A program made the translations under genes and the position numbers. From an uncultured Eubacteriales bacterium (lineage in GTDB: Bacteria; Bacillota; Clostridia; Oscillospirales; CAG-382): a stretch of 64,000 bases of DNA. The notes beneath the pieces are model-generated. The model was not told where the DNA came from. It ran no database searches and was given only the letters and a program-made list of their open reading frames with translations. The stretch spans positions 57,708 through 121,707 of the forward strand of contig CAKSEL010000010.1 of the NCBI GenBank assembly GCA_934446675.1, in the 5' to 3' direction. Below, one piece after another: positions 8,171-17,654 of the stretch (position 1 is its first letter; each line of letters begins with the position of its first letter).

Positions 8171-8945
8171 GAGTACGCAAGAATACGCGCTTTCTTTTTA
8201 AAAAGAAAGCTGCAAAGAAAACAGTAGCCCTTAATTTAGAAAAGAATTGCGGAATACTCTCTGCCGCCAGCTTGTACCGTTCGCAGTCGAACAGCAGGAC
8301 TGCGAACTCAGATGTGAGCAGGTGCTGAAGTAAACTATGGAAATTTAGTACAAAGGGCAACTTTGGAAAGTGATATTACTTCGCACCACCCAAACATAAA
8401 ACTAAAATTCAGCAAAGTCATCTCGCGTAAGCGAGTTGGGCGGAAAAACGAGTCCTGTTGACTGCATAATAACGCATAAGAATTGCATATTTGAGCCTTA
8501 AATATAGTTTACGCAGACCGCAACGTGACATGGCATAAAAGTTGAACTGTGTTAACCAATTTGAGCGTAGACACCAGCCCCATCGAGCAGTGCGGAGCAT
8601 CTGCGAGCGATTTTGCCGTAGGTTACGTGGACGCACCGTAGTAACAAGTGGTCACTTTAGAAAAATCGTTTGAGGGGTAGAAAGTCATGTTCAGGGCAAA
8701 ATCCTCCACGTAGCCACGCTTTCGCTGCGGCGTTTGAGCGGCGAAAATCTTTTGCGACTTTTTCGATTCCGAAAAGTCGGTGAATAGACTTGCAAGTGAC
8801 AGTGGATAATCCTTTTCCGCCTAAAATAATCAAAATTTGATTAAACATAAAACATCTTTCAGCTTTTCTCCGTAGAAAAGCGTCAGTATAGGGTTGCACA
8901 TGGAAGTGGATTATCCGTTTCCGCCCAAACCAAGAAACAATCAGC
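8171..8945 (+). repeat. Intergenic composite repeat R3 (M1-M2-M3-M3)
   Basis: This is the clearest full-order copy. M1 (8171-8395) has the GCTTTC palindrome (8189-8210) and the stem GTTCGCAGTC (8279-8288) with GACTGCGAAC (8298-8307). M2 (about 8410-8660) has the hairpin CTCGCGTAAGCGAG and the block GCAGACCGCAACGTGACATG. Two M3 units (about 8690-8830 and 8845-8930) follow. The last ends just before the ribosome binding site of the DUF951 gene. No protein gene is supported. Confidence 0.85.
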
Positions 8946-8973
8946 CAAGAAAAAAGAAAGGAAGTCTCTCACC

Positions 8974-9183
8974 GTGGAACTTAAAGCCTTCGGCGTAGGC
9001 GATACGCTGAATATGAAAAAACCGCACGCGTGTGATTCAAAATCAAAAAAGATGCTCGTGCTCATGGCAGGCAGTGACGTAAAAGTGCGCTGTGAGGGCT
9101 GCGGACGTGAGATGATCCTGCCGAGAGTTAAACTCGAAAGAAGTATAAAAAGCGTTACCCGAAAGGAAGACATGAATGTTTGA
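8974..9183 (+). CDS. DUF951 family protein (YyzM-like)
   Basis: This 69-residue protein matches the DUF951 family found across Bacillota. The family features are the early MKKPHAC motif (residues 14-20) and the central [12 protein letters not shown] (about 40-51), two cysteines that may bind a metal or nucleic acid. The fold is a small beta barrel and the cellular role is undefined. The start codon is GTG, placed after GAAAGGAAG. The end overlaps prfA by 8 bases, indicating translational coupling with release factor 1. Confidence 0.9.
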   Translation: MELKAFGVGDTLNMKKPHACDSKSKKMLVLMAGSDVKVRCEGCGREMILPRVKLERSIKSVTRKEDMNV

Positions 9184-10246
9184 AAACCTCGAAGAAGCAA
9201 AAAAACATTTTGAGCAGATAAATGATATGCTCATGACTCCCGAAGTCGTAAATGATACCGAAAAGTATAAAAATCTCATGAAAGAGCATAAAAACCTCTC
9301 CCCGATCGTCGAAAAGTATAATGAATATAAAACGACAAAGAATAATTACGATCAGGCTTGTGAGCTTGCGGACGAAACCGGCGATAAAGAGCTTAAAGAA
9401 CTTGCCGAAACCGAAATGAAAGAATGTAAGGAAAAGCTCTCGGAAATCGAGGAGGAATTGAAAATTCTCCTGCTGCCGCGCGATGAGGACGATGATAAAA
9501 ACGTAATCGTCGAAATAAGGGCAGGTACCGGCGGTGAAGAAGCCGCGCTTTTCGCACATAGTATTTTCCGTATGTACTCAATGTACGCCGATAGAAAACG
9601 CTTTAAAATCGAGGTTCTTAATATAAACGAAACCGAACTCGGCGGAATAAAGGAAGTCGCGTTTATGGTAGAGGGCGCAGGCGCATTTTCAAGATTTAAG
9701 TTTGAAAGCGGCGTTCACCGCGTTCAGCGCGTGCCCGAAACCGAAACCCAGGGACGTATACACACCTCGGCAATTACAGTCGCAGTGCTTCCCGAAGCTG
9801 AGGACGTCGAAGTTGAAATCAATCCCAATGACCTTGAAATAGATACCTACCGCAGCGGCGGCGCAGGAGGTCAGCACGTAAATAAGACCGATTCGGCAAT
9901 AAGAATAACCCATAAGCCGACAGGTATAGTCGTCGAGTGCCAGGACGAGCGCAGCCAGTTCAAAAACCGCGATAAGGCAATGAAAATGTTAAAGGCAAAG
10001 CTGTTGGATATGGAAAAGACAAGACAGCATAACGAGCGCGCAAGCGAGAGAAAGAGCCAGGTCGGTTCGGGCGACAGAAGCGAGAGAATAAGAACGTATA
10101 ATTATCCGCAGAGCAGACTTACCGACCATAGAATAGGTCTTACGCTGTATAGCCTTGAAAATATCCTTGACGGAGATCTCGACGGCGTTATCGACGCATT
10201 GATTACAGCCGACAGAGCCGAAAAACTGCAGAACAGCGAGTTGTGA
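9176..10246 (+). CDS. prfA: Peptide chain release factor 1
   Basis: RF1 ends translation at UAA and UAG. The 356-residue protein is full length. The stop-codon reading tripeptide appears as Pro-Glu-Thr in [13 protein letters not shown] (about residues 182-194). The catalytic GGQ, whose Gln is normally methylated by PrmC, lies in [14 protein letters not shown] (about 226-239). The N-terminal coiled-coil domain occupies about 1-100. prmC itself is not next to it. ATG 9176 follows GAAAGGAAG. The next gene begins 6 bases later, so DUF951-prfA-tsaC-coaE read as one operon. Confidence 0.97.
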   Translation: MFENLEEAKKHFEQINDMLMTPEVVNDTEKYKNLMKEHKNLSPIVEKYNEYKTTKNNYDQACELADETGDKELKELAETEMKECKEKLSEIEEELKILLLPRDEDDDKNVIVEIRAGTGGEEAALFAHSIFRMYSMYADRKRFKIEVLNINETELGGIKEVAFMVEGAGAFSRFKFESGVHRVQRVPETETQGRIHTSAITVAVLPEAEDVEVEINPNDLEIDTYRSGGAGGQHVNKTDSAIRITHKPTGIVVECQDERSQFKNRDKAMKMLKAKLLDMEKTRQHNERASERKSQVGSGDRSERIRTYNYPQSRLTDHRIGLTLYSLENILDGDLDGVIDALITADRAEKLQNSEL

Positions 10247-10252
10247 TAAATA

Positions 10253-11365
10253 ATGATTCTCGAAGAAACAAAAATACTTAAAGTGTCTCCGGATCTTTCG
10301 GATAAAGACGATCTGCAAAAGCTTGAATTTGCCGGAGAAATACTCCGTAAAGGCGGACTTGTCGCATTCCCTACCGAAACCGTCTACGGACTCGGCGCAA
10401 ACGCACTCGATAAAAACGCGGTGGAAAATATATTCAAGGCAAAGGGACGTCCGCAGGATAATCCGCTTATAGTCCATGTAAGCAGGCCCGAAGATATAAC
10501 AAAGTATGCCGTTACCGAAAATAATAAGTACTTTGAGATATTAAAGGACGAAATGCCGGCGCCTCTTACCGTAATACTTCCCAAAAGAGATGTTATTCCG
10601 ACGGAGGTCTGCGCGGGGCTTGACAGCGTGGGCATGAGAGTTCCTCTGTCGAAGATTGCAAGAAAGCTCATAGAGTGCGCGGGAGTTCCCGTCGCGGCGC
10701 CAAGCGCAAATCTTTCGGGAAAACCCAGTCCAACCTGCGCAAAACACGTCATTGACGATATGACGGGCAGAGCCGACGTAATTATAGACGGTTCGTTCAG
10801 TACCGTCGGCGTTGAATCTACCGTTGTAACGCTTTGTACGGAACCTCCGGCAATATTAAGACCCGGCGGATTTACAAAAGAAATGCTCGAACGTCTGCTC
10901 GGACGCGTAAATGTGTCCGACGCTGTGTTAAACGGACTTAAAGAGGGCGAAAAAGCTGCGTCGCCCGGAATGAAATATAAGCATTACGCGCCGCAGAATA
11001 AGGTCGTGCTCGTAAAAGGCGAAAACGACGGACAGATAGAGGACGTTCTCTTTCATAAGCTTGAGACAGAAAACTGCGCGGTAATATGCTGTAAAGAGCA
11101 GTGCGGAAAGTTTTATGAGAAGTATAAGGAGCGTATAATAACGGTGGGCAGTACGTCGCACCTTGAGGATTACGCGGAAAAGCTTTTCGGCGCGCTGAGA
11201 GATACCGACGGCTTTTGCGGTATAACGGCGGTCTATGCGGCGCTTCCCAAGGATACATCTGGAATATCGCTTGCCATATATAACAGAATGTTGAGAGCTG
11301 CGGCGTTCAACGTCATAAACGCGAAAGATGGATCGGCGGAAAGCGCGGACGGTGAGAGAAAATGA
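10253..11365 (+). CDS. tsaC: Threonylcarbamoyl-AMP synthase (Sua5/YwlC type)
   Basis: The enzyme makes L-threonylcarbamoyl adenylate from threonine, bicarbonate and ATP, the first step toward t6A37 in ANN-decoding tRNAs. The YrdC domain (about residues 20-205) shows GGLVAFPTETVYGLG, KGRPQDNPL and the SANLSGKPSPT motif. A second domain (about 230-350) after a linker with SPGMKYKHYAP identifies the long Sua5 form rather than the short TsaC. It sits between prfA and coaE; its last 4 bases overlap coaE (ATGA). Confidence 0.95.
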   Translation: MILEETKILKVSPDLSDKDDLQKLEFAGEILRKGGLVAFPTETVYGLGANALDKNAVENIFKAKGRPQDNPLIVHVSRPEDITKYAVTENNKYFEILKDEMPAPLTVILPKRDVIPTEVCAGLDSVGMRVPLSKIARKLIECAGVPVAAPSANLSGKPSPTCAKHVIDDMTGRADVIIDGSFSTVGVESTVVTLCTEPPAILRPGGFTKEMLERLLGRVNVSDAVLNGLKEGEKAASPGMKYKHYAPQNKVVLVKGENDGQIEDVLFHKLETENCAVICCKEQCGKFYEKYKERIITVGSTSHLEDYAEKLFGALRDTDGFCGITAVYAALPKDTSGISLAIYNRMLRAAAFNVINAKDGSAESADGERK

Positions 11366-11973
11366 TAATTCTCGGACTTACAGGCCCGTCGGGATCGGGA
11401 AAAAGCAGCTTTGCGCACAGGGCGCTTGAAAAATATGACGGCGTGTGCGTGACCGACGCCGATAAGATAGCAAGAAGCGTGACCGAAAAAGGGACGCCCT
11501 GCTTAAATGAGCTTTGCGGATATTTCGGAAACGGTATTTTGCTTGCAGACGGCAGCCTTGACAGAAAGGCGCTTGCAAAGACGGCGTTTTCGGACGAAAA
11601 AAAGCATGAGGTCTTGAATTCCGTAACGCATAAGTATATAATGCTTGAAATGCGAAAGGAAATCGACGCGGCGGAAAAGTCGGGCATGAAAATGTGCATA
11701 GTTGACGCACCGCTGCTGTTCGAGAGCGGATTTGATAAAGACTGCGGCGTGACGGTCTGCGTAATTGCGGATAAAGATACAAGAATAAAGCGCATAATGC
11801 AGCGCGACGGCATAGATGAAAATTCAGCAAGGCTGAGAATTTCGGCGCAGCATGACGACAGCTTTTATACGTCAAAGTCGGACTTTGCGCTGAGAAACGA
11901 TACGTCGCAGGCAGATTTTGAAAAGCAGACAGATGATGTTTTGCAGGTTATTTTTCAAAAATTTAAAGCATAA
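11362..11973 (+). CDS. coaE: Dephospho-CoA kinase
   Basis: CoaE phosphorylates the 3'-hydroxyl of dephospho-CoA in the last step of coenzyme A synthesis. The 203-residue protein has a P-loop GPSGSGKSS (about residues 8-16), the DADKIAR segment that helps bind substrate (about 32-38), and VDAPLLFESG (about 114-123), a strong family signature. The size is normal. It overlaps the Sua5 gene by 4 bases and is followed 46 bases later by a lytic transglycosylase, an arrangement seen in other clostridia. Confidence 0.95.
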   Translation: MIILGLTGPSGSGKSSFAHRALEKYDGVCVTDADKIARSVTEKGTPCLNELCGYFGNGILLADGSLDRKALAKTAFSDEKKHEVLNSVTHKYIMLEMRKEIDAAEKSGMKMCIVDAPLLFESGFDKDCGVTVCVIADKDTRIKRIMQRDGIDENSARLRISAQHDDSFYTSKSDFALRNDTSQADFEKQTDDVLQVIFQKFKA

Positions 11974-12019
11974 TAACAAATACATAATGAAATATCCCCC
12001 GAAGAGAGGTATTATATAA

Positions 12020-12574
12020 GTGAAGAGAACCGCGGTTATTCTTTCGATACTCGTTCTTGCGGCGCTTGTCAGCTTTGCATGGATAAAAGTCGAGAGAATC
12101 GTGCTTGAAAATAATTATCCGCTTGAATTTAAAGAATATGTGGATAAGTATTCCGAAAAATATTCCGTGCCGGAAAATATAGTCTACGGCGTTATAAAAA
12201 CCGAGAGTAATTTCAAAAGCGACGCTTTGTCAGATAAGGGCGCAGTCGGTCTTATGCAGATAACTCCCGAAACTTTCGAGTGGCTTTGTACCAAAGAACC
12301 TTATGAAAACGCCTCTGCCGAATTGCTCTATAATCCCGAAATCAATATAAGATACGGTACGCTTTTCCTCAGTATGCTCTATACCGAGTTCGGTACTTGG
12401 GATAACGCTTACGCCGCTTATAATGCCGGCAGAACGCGCGTTAATAACTGGCTATCTCAGGAACAGTATAATGCCGACGGCAGACTCGTGAATATTCCGT
12501 TCCCCGAAACCGCAAACTATGTCGTGAAAGTCGCCAAAGCCGCCGAAACGTACAAAAATCTGTATTTTGATTAG
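12020..12574 (+). CDS. Lytic transglycosylase (SLT domain)
   Basis: The 184-residue product has one N-terminal membrane helix (about residues 4-24) and then a single soluble-lytic-transglycosylase domain. It should cleave peptidoglycan between MurNAc and GlcNAc, forming 1,6-anhydroMurNAc on the outer face of the membrane. The catalytic Glu is in IKTESNFKSDA, followed by GAVGLMQITPETF and YAAYNAGRTRVNNW, the standard family 1 motifs. GTG is the start, after GAGAGGT. It ends the DUF951-coaE operon and M1 of repeat R4 follows. Confidence 0.93.
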   Translation: MKRTAVILSILVLAALVSFAWIKVERIVLENNYPLEFKEYVDKYSEKYSVPENIVYGVIKTESNFKSDALSDKGAVGLMQITPETFEWLCTKEPYENASAELLYNPEINIRYGTLFLSMLYTEFGTWDNAYAAYNAGRTRVNNWLSQEQYNADGRLVNIPFPETANYVVKVAKAAETYKNLYFD

Positions 12575-13405
12575 AGTACGCAGGAATACGCGCTTTATAG
12601 GGGTACGCGCTTTTCTGAAGAAAAGCTGAGCGCTCTAAAGAGTGTAAACAAAAGACTTTCGTAGCCCTTAAATAAGAAAAGAATTGTGGGATACTCCCTG
12701 CCGCCAGCTTGTACCGTTCGCAGTCAAACAGCAGGACTGCGAACTCAGATGTAAACAGGTGCGTGAGTAAACTATGGAAATTCAGTACAAAGGGTAGCTT
12801 TTGAAAGTGAAATTACTCCGCACCTACGAAACAACAAACTAACATTTGTAAAAGTCATCTTGCCGTAGGCAAGCTGGTCGGAAAAGTTAGTCCTGTTGAC
12901 TGTGAAATAACAGAAAAAGTTAACACTTGCGCACCTCAAATAAAGTTTACGCAGACCGCAACGTGACATGGCGTAAAACTTGGCATTATGTCAACCAACT
13001 TGTGTGTAGATGCCAGCCCCATCCGCGCGCCTGTCGCGCGGCGATTTTGCCGTAAGCTACACGGACGTACCATAGTAGCAAGGCGGTCGCATTTGTAAGG
13101 ATAATAAAGGTGAAAAAAGCCATGTTCAGGGCAAAATCCTCCACGTAGCCACGCTTTCGCGGCGGCGTTTGAGCCGCGAAAATCTTTTGCCTTTTATCCT
13201 CGCAGGGGACTTTTTCGATTCCGAAAAGAGGGGGAATAGGGTTGCACATGGCAGTGAATTATCTTTTCTCGCCAAAATAAGCAACAGCTAGCCAAACACC
13301 AAACATCTTTCAGCTTTTCTCCGTAGAAAAGCGTCAGTACAAAGTTGCACTTTGAAGAATATTTCCCGTTTCCGCCCAAATAGGCAACAATCAACCAATC
13401 AAAAA
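12575..13405 (+). repeat. Intergenic composite repeat R4 (M1-M2-M3-M3)
   Basis: Same order as R3. In this M1 the terminal palindrome is replaced by GCTTTTC-TGAA-GAAAAGC (about 12611-12628), a different sequence that still forms a hairpin. The second stem GTTCGCAGTC/GACTGCGAAC is kept. In M2 the first hairpin is CTTGCCGTAGGCAAG instead of CTCGCGTAAGCGAG, again with paired changes. Its second hairpin is CCGCGCG/CGCGCGG. Two M3 cores end near 13258 and 13378. No gene is seen. Confidence 0.85.
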
Positions 13406-13445
13406 CTAAAAAATTATATAGAATCTCAGAAAGAAGATGTAAAAT

Positions 13446-14855
13446 ATGCCGGAAAAGAAGTCAAAAGGAGAAGAGCTGAAAGAAAAGCTCTTTATGAAAC
13501 AGCCCGACGCATATGAAAAGCTGTCCGAAAAGGAAATTGAAAAGGCTTATAAATATTGCGACGGATATAAGAAATTCTTAGGTGAATGTAAAACCGAAAG
13601 AGAATCCGTGGATTTTGCGGTAAAGTACCTTGAAAAGAACGGATTTGAAAAATTTGAGTACGGTAAAAAATATCAGCCGGGCGATAAAATCTATTTTAAT
13701 AATAGAGGTAAGTCCGTCTATATAATCACCGTCGGTAAACATGGTCTTGAAAACGGACTTCATATCGCAGCCGCACACGTTGATAGCCCCAGAATTGACT
13801 TGAAACAGCACCCGCTTTATGAGGACGGCGGATTTGCTTTCTTTAAAACGCATTATTACGGCGGAATTAAGAAATTCCAGTGGGTAACAGTGCCTCTTGC
13901 ACTTCACGGAGTTGTCGTTAAGGCTGACGGCGAGTGCGTAAAGATAAGTATAGGCGAGGACGAGAGCGATCCCGTGTTCTATATAACCGATCTTCTTCCG
14001 CATCTCGGTAAGGATCAGGCAACAAAGCCTATGGGCAGCGTGTTTAACGGAGAAATGCTCAATGTTCTCTGCGGCAGCCGTCCGTATAATGATGAAAAAG
14101 TGTCGGAAAAGATTAAGCTTAATGTGCTCAATCTGCTCTATGAAAAGTACGGAATTACAGAGGCTGACCTCGTTTCGAGCGAACTTTGCCTTGTTCCGTC
14201 GCAGAAACCGCGCGATGTCGGATTCGATAGAAGTCTTGTCGGCTCTTACGGTCATGACGATAGGGTTTGCGCATATCCTATCATGACTGCGGCAGTAGAT
14301 TGCTCAAAGCAGATTCCCGAGCATACTCAGGTTACTATCTTCGCGGATAAAGAGGAGATAGGCAGCGAGGGAAATACGGGTATGCAGTCCTTCGCGTTCG
14401 TCGATGTGCTTAATGAAATTTGTATAAACAGGGGCGAAAATCCCAGAGTTATGTTCGCAAACTCAAAGTGCCTGTCAGCAGACGTAAACGCTTGCTTTGA
14501 TCCGAATTATGCAGAGGCTTATGAAACCAGAAACTCGGCTTATATTAATAAGGGTGTGTCGGTTACTAAGTTTACCGGGGCGCGCGGTAAGTCCGAAACT
14601 AATGACGCTCATGCGGAATATGTCGCATATGTCAGAAACCTCCTCGATAAGGCAGGCGTCGTGTGGCAGATGGGTGAACTCGGTAAGGTAGATCAGGGCG
14701 GCGGCGGTACTGTCGCTATGTACCTCGCTAAACTTAATATTGATGTTATTGATGTCGGCGTCCCCGTTATTTCTATGCACGCTCCTTATGAAATCGTCTC
14801 TAAAACCGATGTCTATTCCGCTTATAAGGCTTTCGAGGCTTTCTTTAAAGACTAA
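13446..14855 (+). CDS. M18 family aminopeptidase
   Basis: M18 enzymes are dodecameric, di-zinc cytosolic aminopeptidases that release N-terminal, often acidic or hydrophobic, residues. This 469-residue protein keeps the metal and catalytic residues: AAHVDSPR (about 109-116), SYGHDDRV (about 268-275, bridging Asp), ADKEEIGSEG (about 301-310, catalytic Glu pair), SADVNACFDP (about 345-354) and the C-terminal ISMHAPYE (about 441-448). ATG follows GAAAGAAGATGTAAA. It stands alone between two repeat regions (R4 and R5), so it is probably monocistronic. Confidence 0.95.
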   Translation: MPEKKSKGEELKEKLFMKQPDAYEKLSEKEIEKAYKYCDGYKKFLGECKTERESVDFAVKYLEKNGFEKFEYGKKYQPGDKIYFNNRGKSVYIITVGKHGLENGLHIAAAHVDSPRIDLKQHPLYEDGGFAFFKTHYYGGIKKFQWVTVPLALHGVVVKADGECVKISIGEDESDPVFYITDLLPHLGKDQATKPMGSVFNGEMLNVLCGSRPYNDEKVSEKIKLNVLNLLYEKYGITEADLVSSELCLVPSQKPRDVGFDRSLVGSYGHDDRVCAYPIMTAAVDCSKQIPEHTQVTIFADKEEIGSEGNTGMQSFAFVDVLNEICINRGENPRVMFANSKCLSADVNACFDPNYAEAYETRNSAYINKGVSVTKFTGARGKSETNDAHAEYVAYVRNLLDKAGVVWQMGELGKVDQGGGGTVAMYLAKLNIDVIDVGVPVISMHAPYEIVSKTDVYSAYKAFEAFFKD

Positions 14856-15905
14856 GGAATAGATAGGGATTACGAGGGATACGCGCTTTCTTTTTAAAAA
14901 GAAAGCTGCAAAGAAAACGGTAGTCCTTAATTTAGAAAAGAATTGTGGGATACTCTCTGCCGCCAGCTTGTACCGTCCGCAGTCGAACAGCAGGACTGCG
15001 GACTAAGATAAAAACAGGTGCCAAAGCAAGCTATGGAAATTGTGTGCTGAAGGTGGCTTTGGTGAGTGAAACCGTTTCGCAACAATGAAATAAAGTAAAA
15101 ATTTCACTTTGCGCCGACGAAACAGAACCGAATTTTCGCTCCGCACCGACGGAAACAATAAACTAAAATTCAGCAAAGTCATCTCGCGTAAGCGAGCTGG
15201 GTAGAAAAATGAGTCCTGTTGACTGCGAAATAACTTAAAAAAATTACTTTTTCGCACCTAAAATAAAGTTTACGCAGACCGCAGCGTGACATGGTACAAG
15301 AACTCGGCATTATGTCGACCAATTTGTGTTTAGAAACCAGCCCCATCCGCGCGCCTGTCGCGCGGCGATTTCGCGGCACAGTTTCAGGGACAGTGCGAAA
15401 TGTGAGTTTTTGAAATTTCGGAGGCGTAAATGGTTTTGGTGCGCGTTTACACTCTTTAGAGTGAAATCCTCCACGTAGCCACGCTTTCGCGGCGGCGATT
15501 GAGCCGCGAACGGCTTTTGTTTACGCTCTTTAGAGTGCAACTTTTTCGCCGTCGAAAAGTTGGAGAATAGAGTTTCAAGTGGAAGTGAGTAATCCGTTCC
15601 CGCCAAAAACAGGTGAAAATCAGCCATACGCAAGTTTAGTTCGCTTTCGCGGCGGCGTTTGAGCCGCGAAAATCTTTTGTCATTTATCCTCGCAGGGGAC
15701 TTTTTCGATTCCGAAAAGTGAGGAGAATAGACTTGCAAGTGGAAGTGAATTTCCCGTTTCCACCCAAAATAAGCAATACTCAGCCAAACAAAAAGTATCT
15801 TTTCGCTTTTCGATTCCGAAAAGTCGGTGAATAGAGTTGCACATGGAAGTGGATTATCATTTTCCGCCCCAAAATAAGCAACACTCAGCCAAACCCGCAA
15901 ACCTG
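14856..15905 (+). repeat. Intergenic composite repeat R5 (M1-M2 and three M3)
   Basis: This 1.05-kb gene-free stretch has M1 with the stem GTCCGCAGTC (14975-14984) and GACTGCGGAC (14994-15003). Compared with the other copies, the T-A pair at the third position has become C-G on both arms. M2 (about 15170-15375) carries the CCGCGCG/CGCGCGG hairpin. Three M3 tails lie near 15568, 15730 and 15834. A frame of about 200 codons on the minus strand crosses the repeats; it is rejected because it is not maintained in the sister copies. Confidence 0.85.
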
Positions 15906-15955
15906 TCCTGTGCAAAGAGAAAAAAGATATTAAAAGTTAGAAAGGAAGATCCCCG

Positions 15956-17263
15956 GTGAAAATTACAGAATTAAAATCAGCAATCAGAAACGGACACTAT
16001 GATAAAGCGTTCCGTGAACTTTACGGAGAAACCTGTGACCTTGAGAAAGTGTATGAAAGATATGAAAAGTGCGCACAGGGCTTTGAAGAAACATATAAAA
16101 ACAGCGCAGATTTCGATGACGTGCGCCTTTTCAGCGTCGCAGGAAGAAGCGAGATAAGCGGAAATCATACCGACCATAACCATGGCTGCGTGCTTGCAGC
16201 GTCAATAAGCCTTGATATAATCTCGGTTGCCGCAAAGACAAACGACGGTAAAGTTACAATTAAGTCGGAGGGCTTCCCTATTGATGAAGTAGACGTTGCA
16301 GACGCCGATAAAGTAAGAGACGGCGAAAAGTATAAGGCAAGCGCAATAATCAGAGGTATGTGCGACGGCTTTGTAAAGAACGGACTTAAAGTCGGCTCGT
16401 ATTGCGCATATACTACCTCAAATGTCCTTAAAGGTTCGGGACTTTCTTCGTCCGCAGCGTTCGAGGATATGACCGGTAATATGCTTAACTGGTTCTATAA
16501 CGACGGTAAGGTTGATAATGTCGAAATAGCAAAAATAGCGCAGTACGCAGAGAACGTGCATTTCGGTAAACCCTGCGGACTTATGGACCAGATAGCGTGC
16601 GCGGCAGGCGGATTTGTCGCAATAGACTTTAAAGATACCAAAAATCCCGTAGTTACAAGACTTCCGTTTGACCTTGACGCACACGGACTTTCGCTCTGTA
16701 TCGTAAATACCGGCGGAAACCATGCCGATCTTAATGAGGACTATGCGTCGATACCGGCAGATATGAAAGCCGTTGCAAAAATGTTTGGTAAAGAAGTGCT
16801 CAGAGACGTTTCAAAAGAGGAACTTCTCGCAAGAGCCGCCGAAATACGCGAAAAACTCGGCGATAAGTGCCTGCTCCGCGCAATGCATTTCCTTAATGAG
16901 AATACGCGCGTAGGACTTCAGAAAGATGCGCTCCAGAAGGGCGATCTTGCAGGATTTCTTAACGGCGTGAGAAAGTCGGGCATTTCTTCTGCTACAATGC
17001 TCCAGAACGTCTATACCGTAAAGAACGTAAATGAGCAGGGACTTTCCGTTGCGCTCGCGCTTTCGGCTGAAGTGCTCGACGGCGTCGATAACGCTGCATA
17101 CAGAGTTCACGGCGGCGGATTTGCAGGTACAATTCAGGCGTTCGTACCCAAAAACCTTGTCGGAAAGTACAGACAGACGCTTGAAGGCGTGTTCGGAAAA
17201 GGCAATGTCTATGTGCTCAATGTGCGTAAGTACGGCGCGGTAAGCCTTGACGCCATAAACTAA
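15956..17263 (+). CDS. Galactokinase-family GHMP sugar kinase
   Basis: The 435-residue protein has the galactokinase layout: a sugar-binding signature near the N terminus (GRSEISGNHTDHNHG, about residues 62-76), the ATP-binding GHMP motif LKGSGLSSSAAFED (about 158-171), and a C-terminal VHGGGFAGTIQAF (about 382-394). True galactokinases have GEHTDY in the first motif, where the Glu contacts the sugar; here it is GNHTDH. The substrate may therefore not be galactose. The start is GTG after GAAAGGAAG. No galT, galE or sugar transporter is adjacent. The next gene, a membrane protein, begins 7 bases later. Confidence 0.82.
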   Translation: MKITELKSAIRNGHYDKAFRELYGETCDLEKVYERYEKCAQGFEETYKNSADFDDVRLFSVAGRSEISGNHTDHNHGCVLAASISLDIISVAAKTNDGKVTIKSEGFPIDEVDVADADKVRDGEKYKASAIIRGMCDGFVKNGLKVGSYCAYTTSNVLKGSGLSSSAAFEDMTGNMLNWFYNDGKVDNVEIAKIAQYAENVHFGKPCGLMDQIACAAGGFVAIDFKDTKNPVVTRLPFDLDAHGLSLCIVNTGGNHADLNEDYASIPADMKAVAKMFGKEVLRDVSKEELLARAAEIREKLGDKCLLRAMHFLNENTRVGLQKDALQKGDLAGFLNGVRKSGISSATMLQNVYTVKNVNEQGLSVALALSAEVLDGVDNAAYRVHGGGFAGTIQAFVPKNLVGKYRQTLEGVFGKGNVYVLNVRKYGAVSLDAIN

Positions 17264-17270
17264 AAAATAT

Positions 17271-17639
17271 ATGACGCGTAAGCAAAAAATCAAAAATCTT
17301 CTTGCGCTTTTCGTAAATCTCTGTATCGTCGGCGGAATTTATATCTATGCCAATATGCGTATGTTTCTGCCGATAGTCTGGATATACGCGGCTTTTACAG
17401 TCGTCGGTTCGTGTCTTTATGTATACCTGTATATGAAAGACCGTATAGCAGAGGCAAATCCTCCGGAAGGGCTGTCCGAACAGCATATCGCGGAGCTTTC
17501 GCAAAAGCGCAAGAAAAATATGAGAACGGCGGTCATAATCTTTTTGCCGTTCATAATAGTAATGCTCTGCGACTGTACATATCTTCTGCTGCTTTCCGAC
17601 AGCGAGGTCTTTAAGGCAGTCGGCAATATTTTCCGATAA
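17271..17639 (+). CDS. Small three-helix membrane protein, unknown
   Basis: This 122-residue protein has three hydrophobic helices (about 10-28, 32-52 and 86-108) and a basic loop between the second and third. No domain is recognised. It sits 7 bases after the GHMP kinase and 15 bases before the MBL hydrolase, so it belongs to their operon. Confidence 0.65.
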   Translation: MTRKQKIKNLLALFVNLCIVGGIYIYANMRMFLPIVWIYAAFTVVGSCLYVYLYMKDRIAEANPPEGLSEQHIAELSQKRKKNMRTAVIIFLPFIIVMLCDCTYLLLLSDSEVFKAVGNIFR

Positions 17640-17654
17640 GGTAGTAATTTTTCC

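Noticed and set aside
8410..8660. M2 as a known riboswitch (cobalamin, T-box, preQ1)
   Set aside because: None of the diagnostic conserved blocks of these classes is present, and the element precedes genes with no common pathway.
15310..15915. A 200-codon open frame on the minus strand across R5
   Set aside because: It runs through M2 and M3 repeats, uses repeat hairpins as codons, and is not kept open or in register in the other copies.
8165..15930. Possible CRISPR array because of regularly returning short repeats
   Set aside because: Repeat units are long, modular and unevenly spaced, there are no unique spacers of fixed length, and no cas genes are present.
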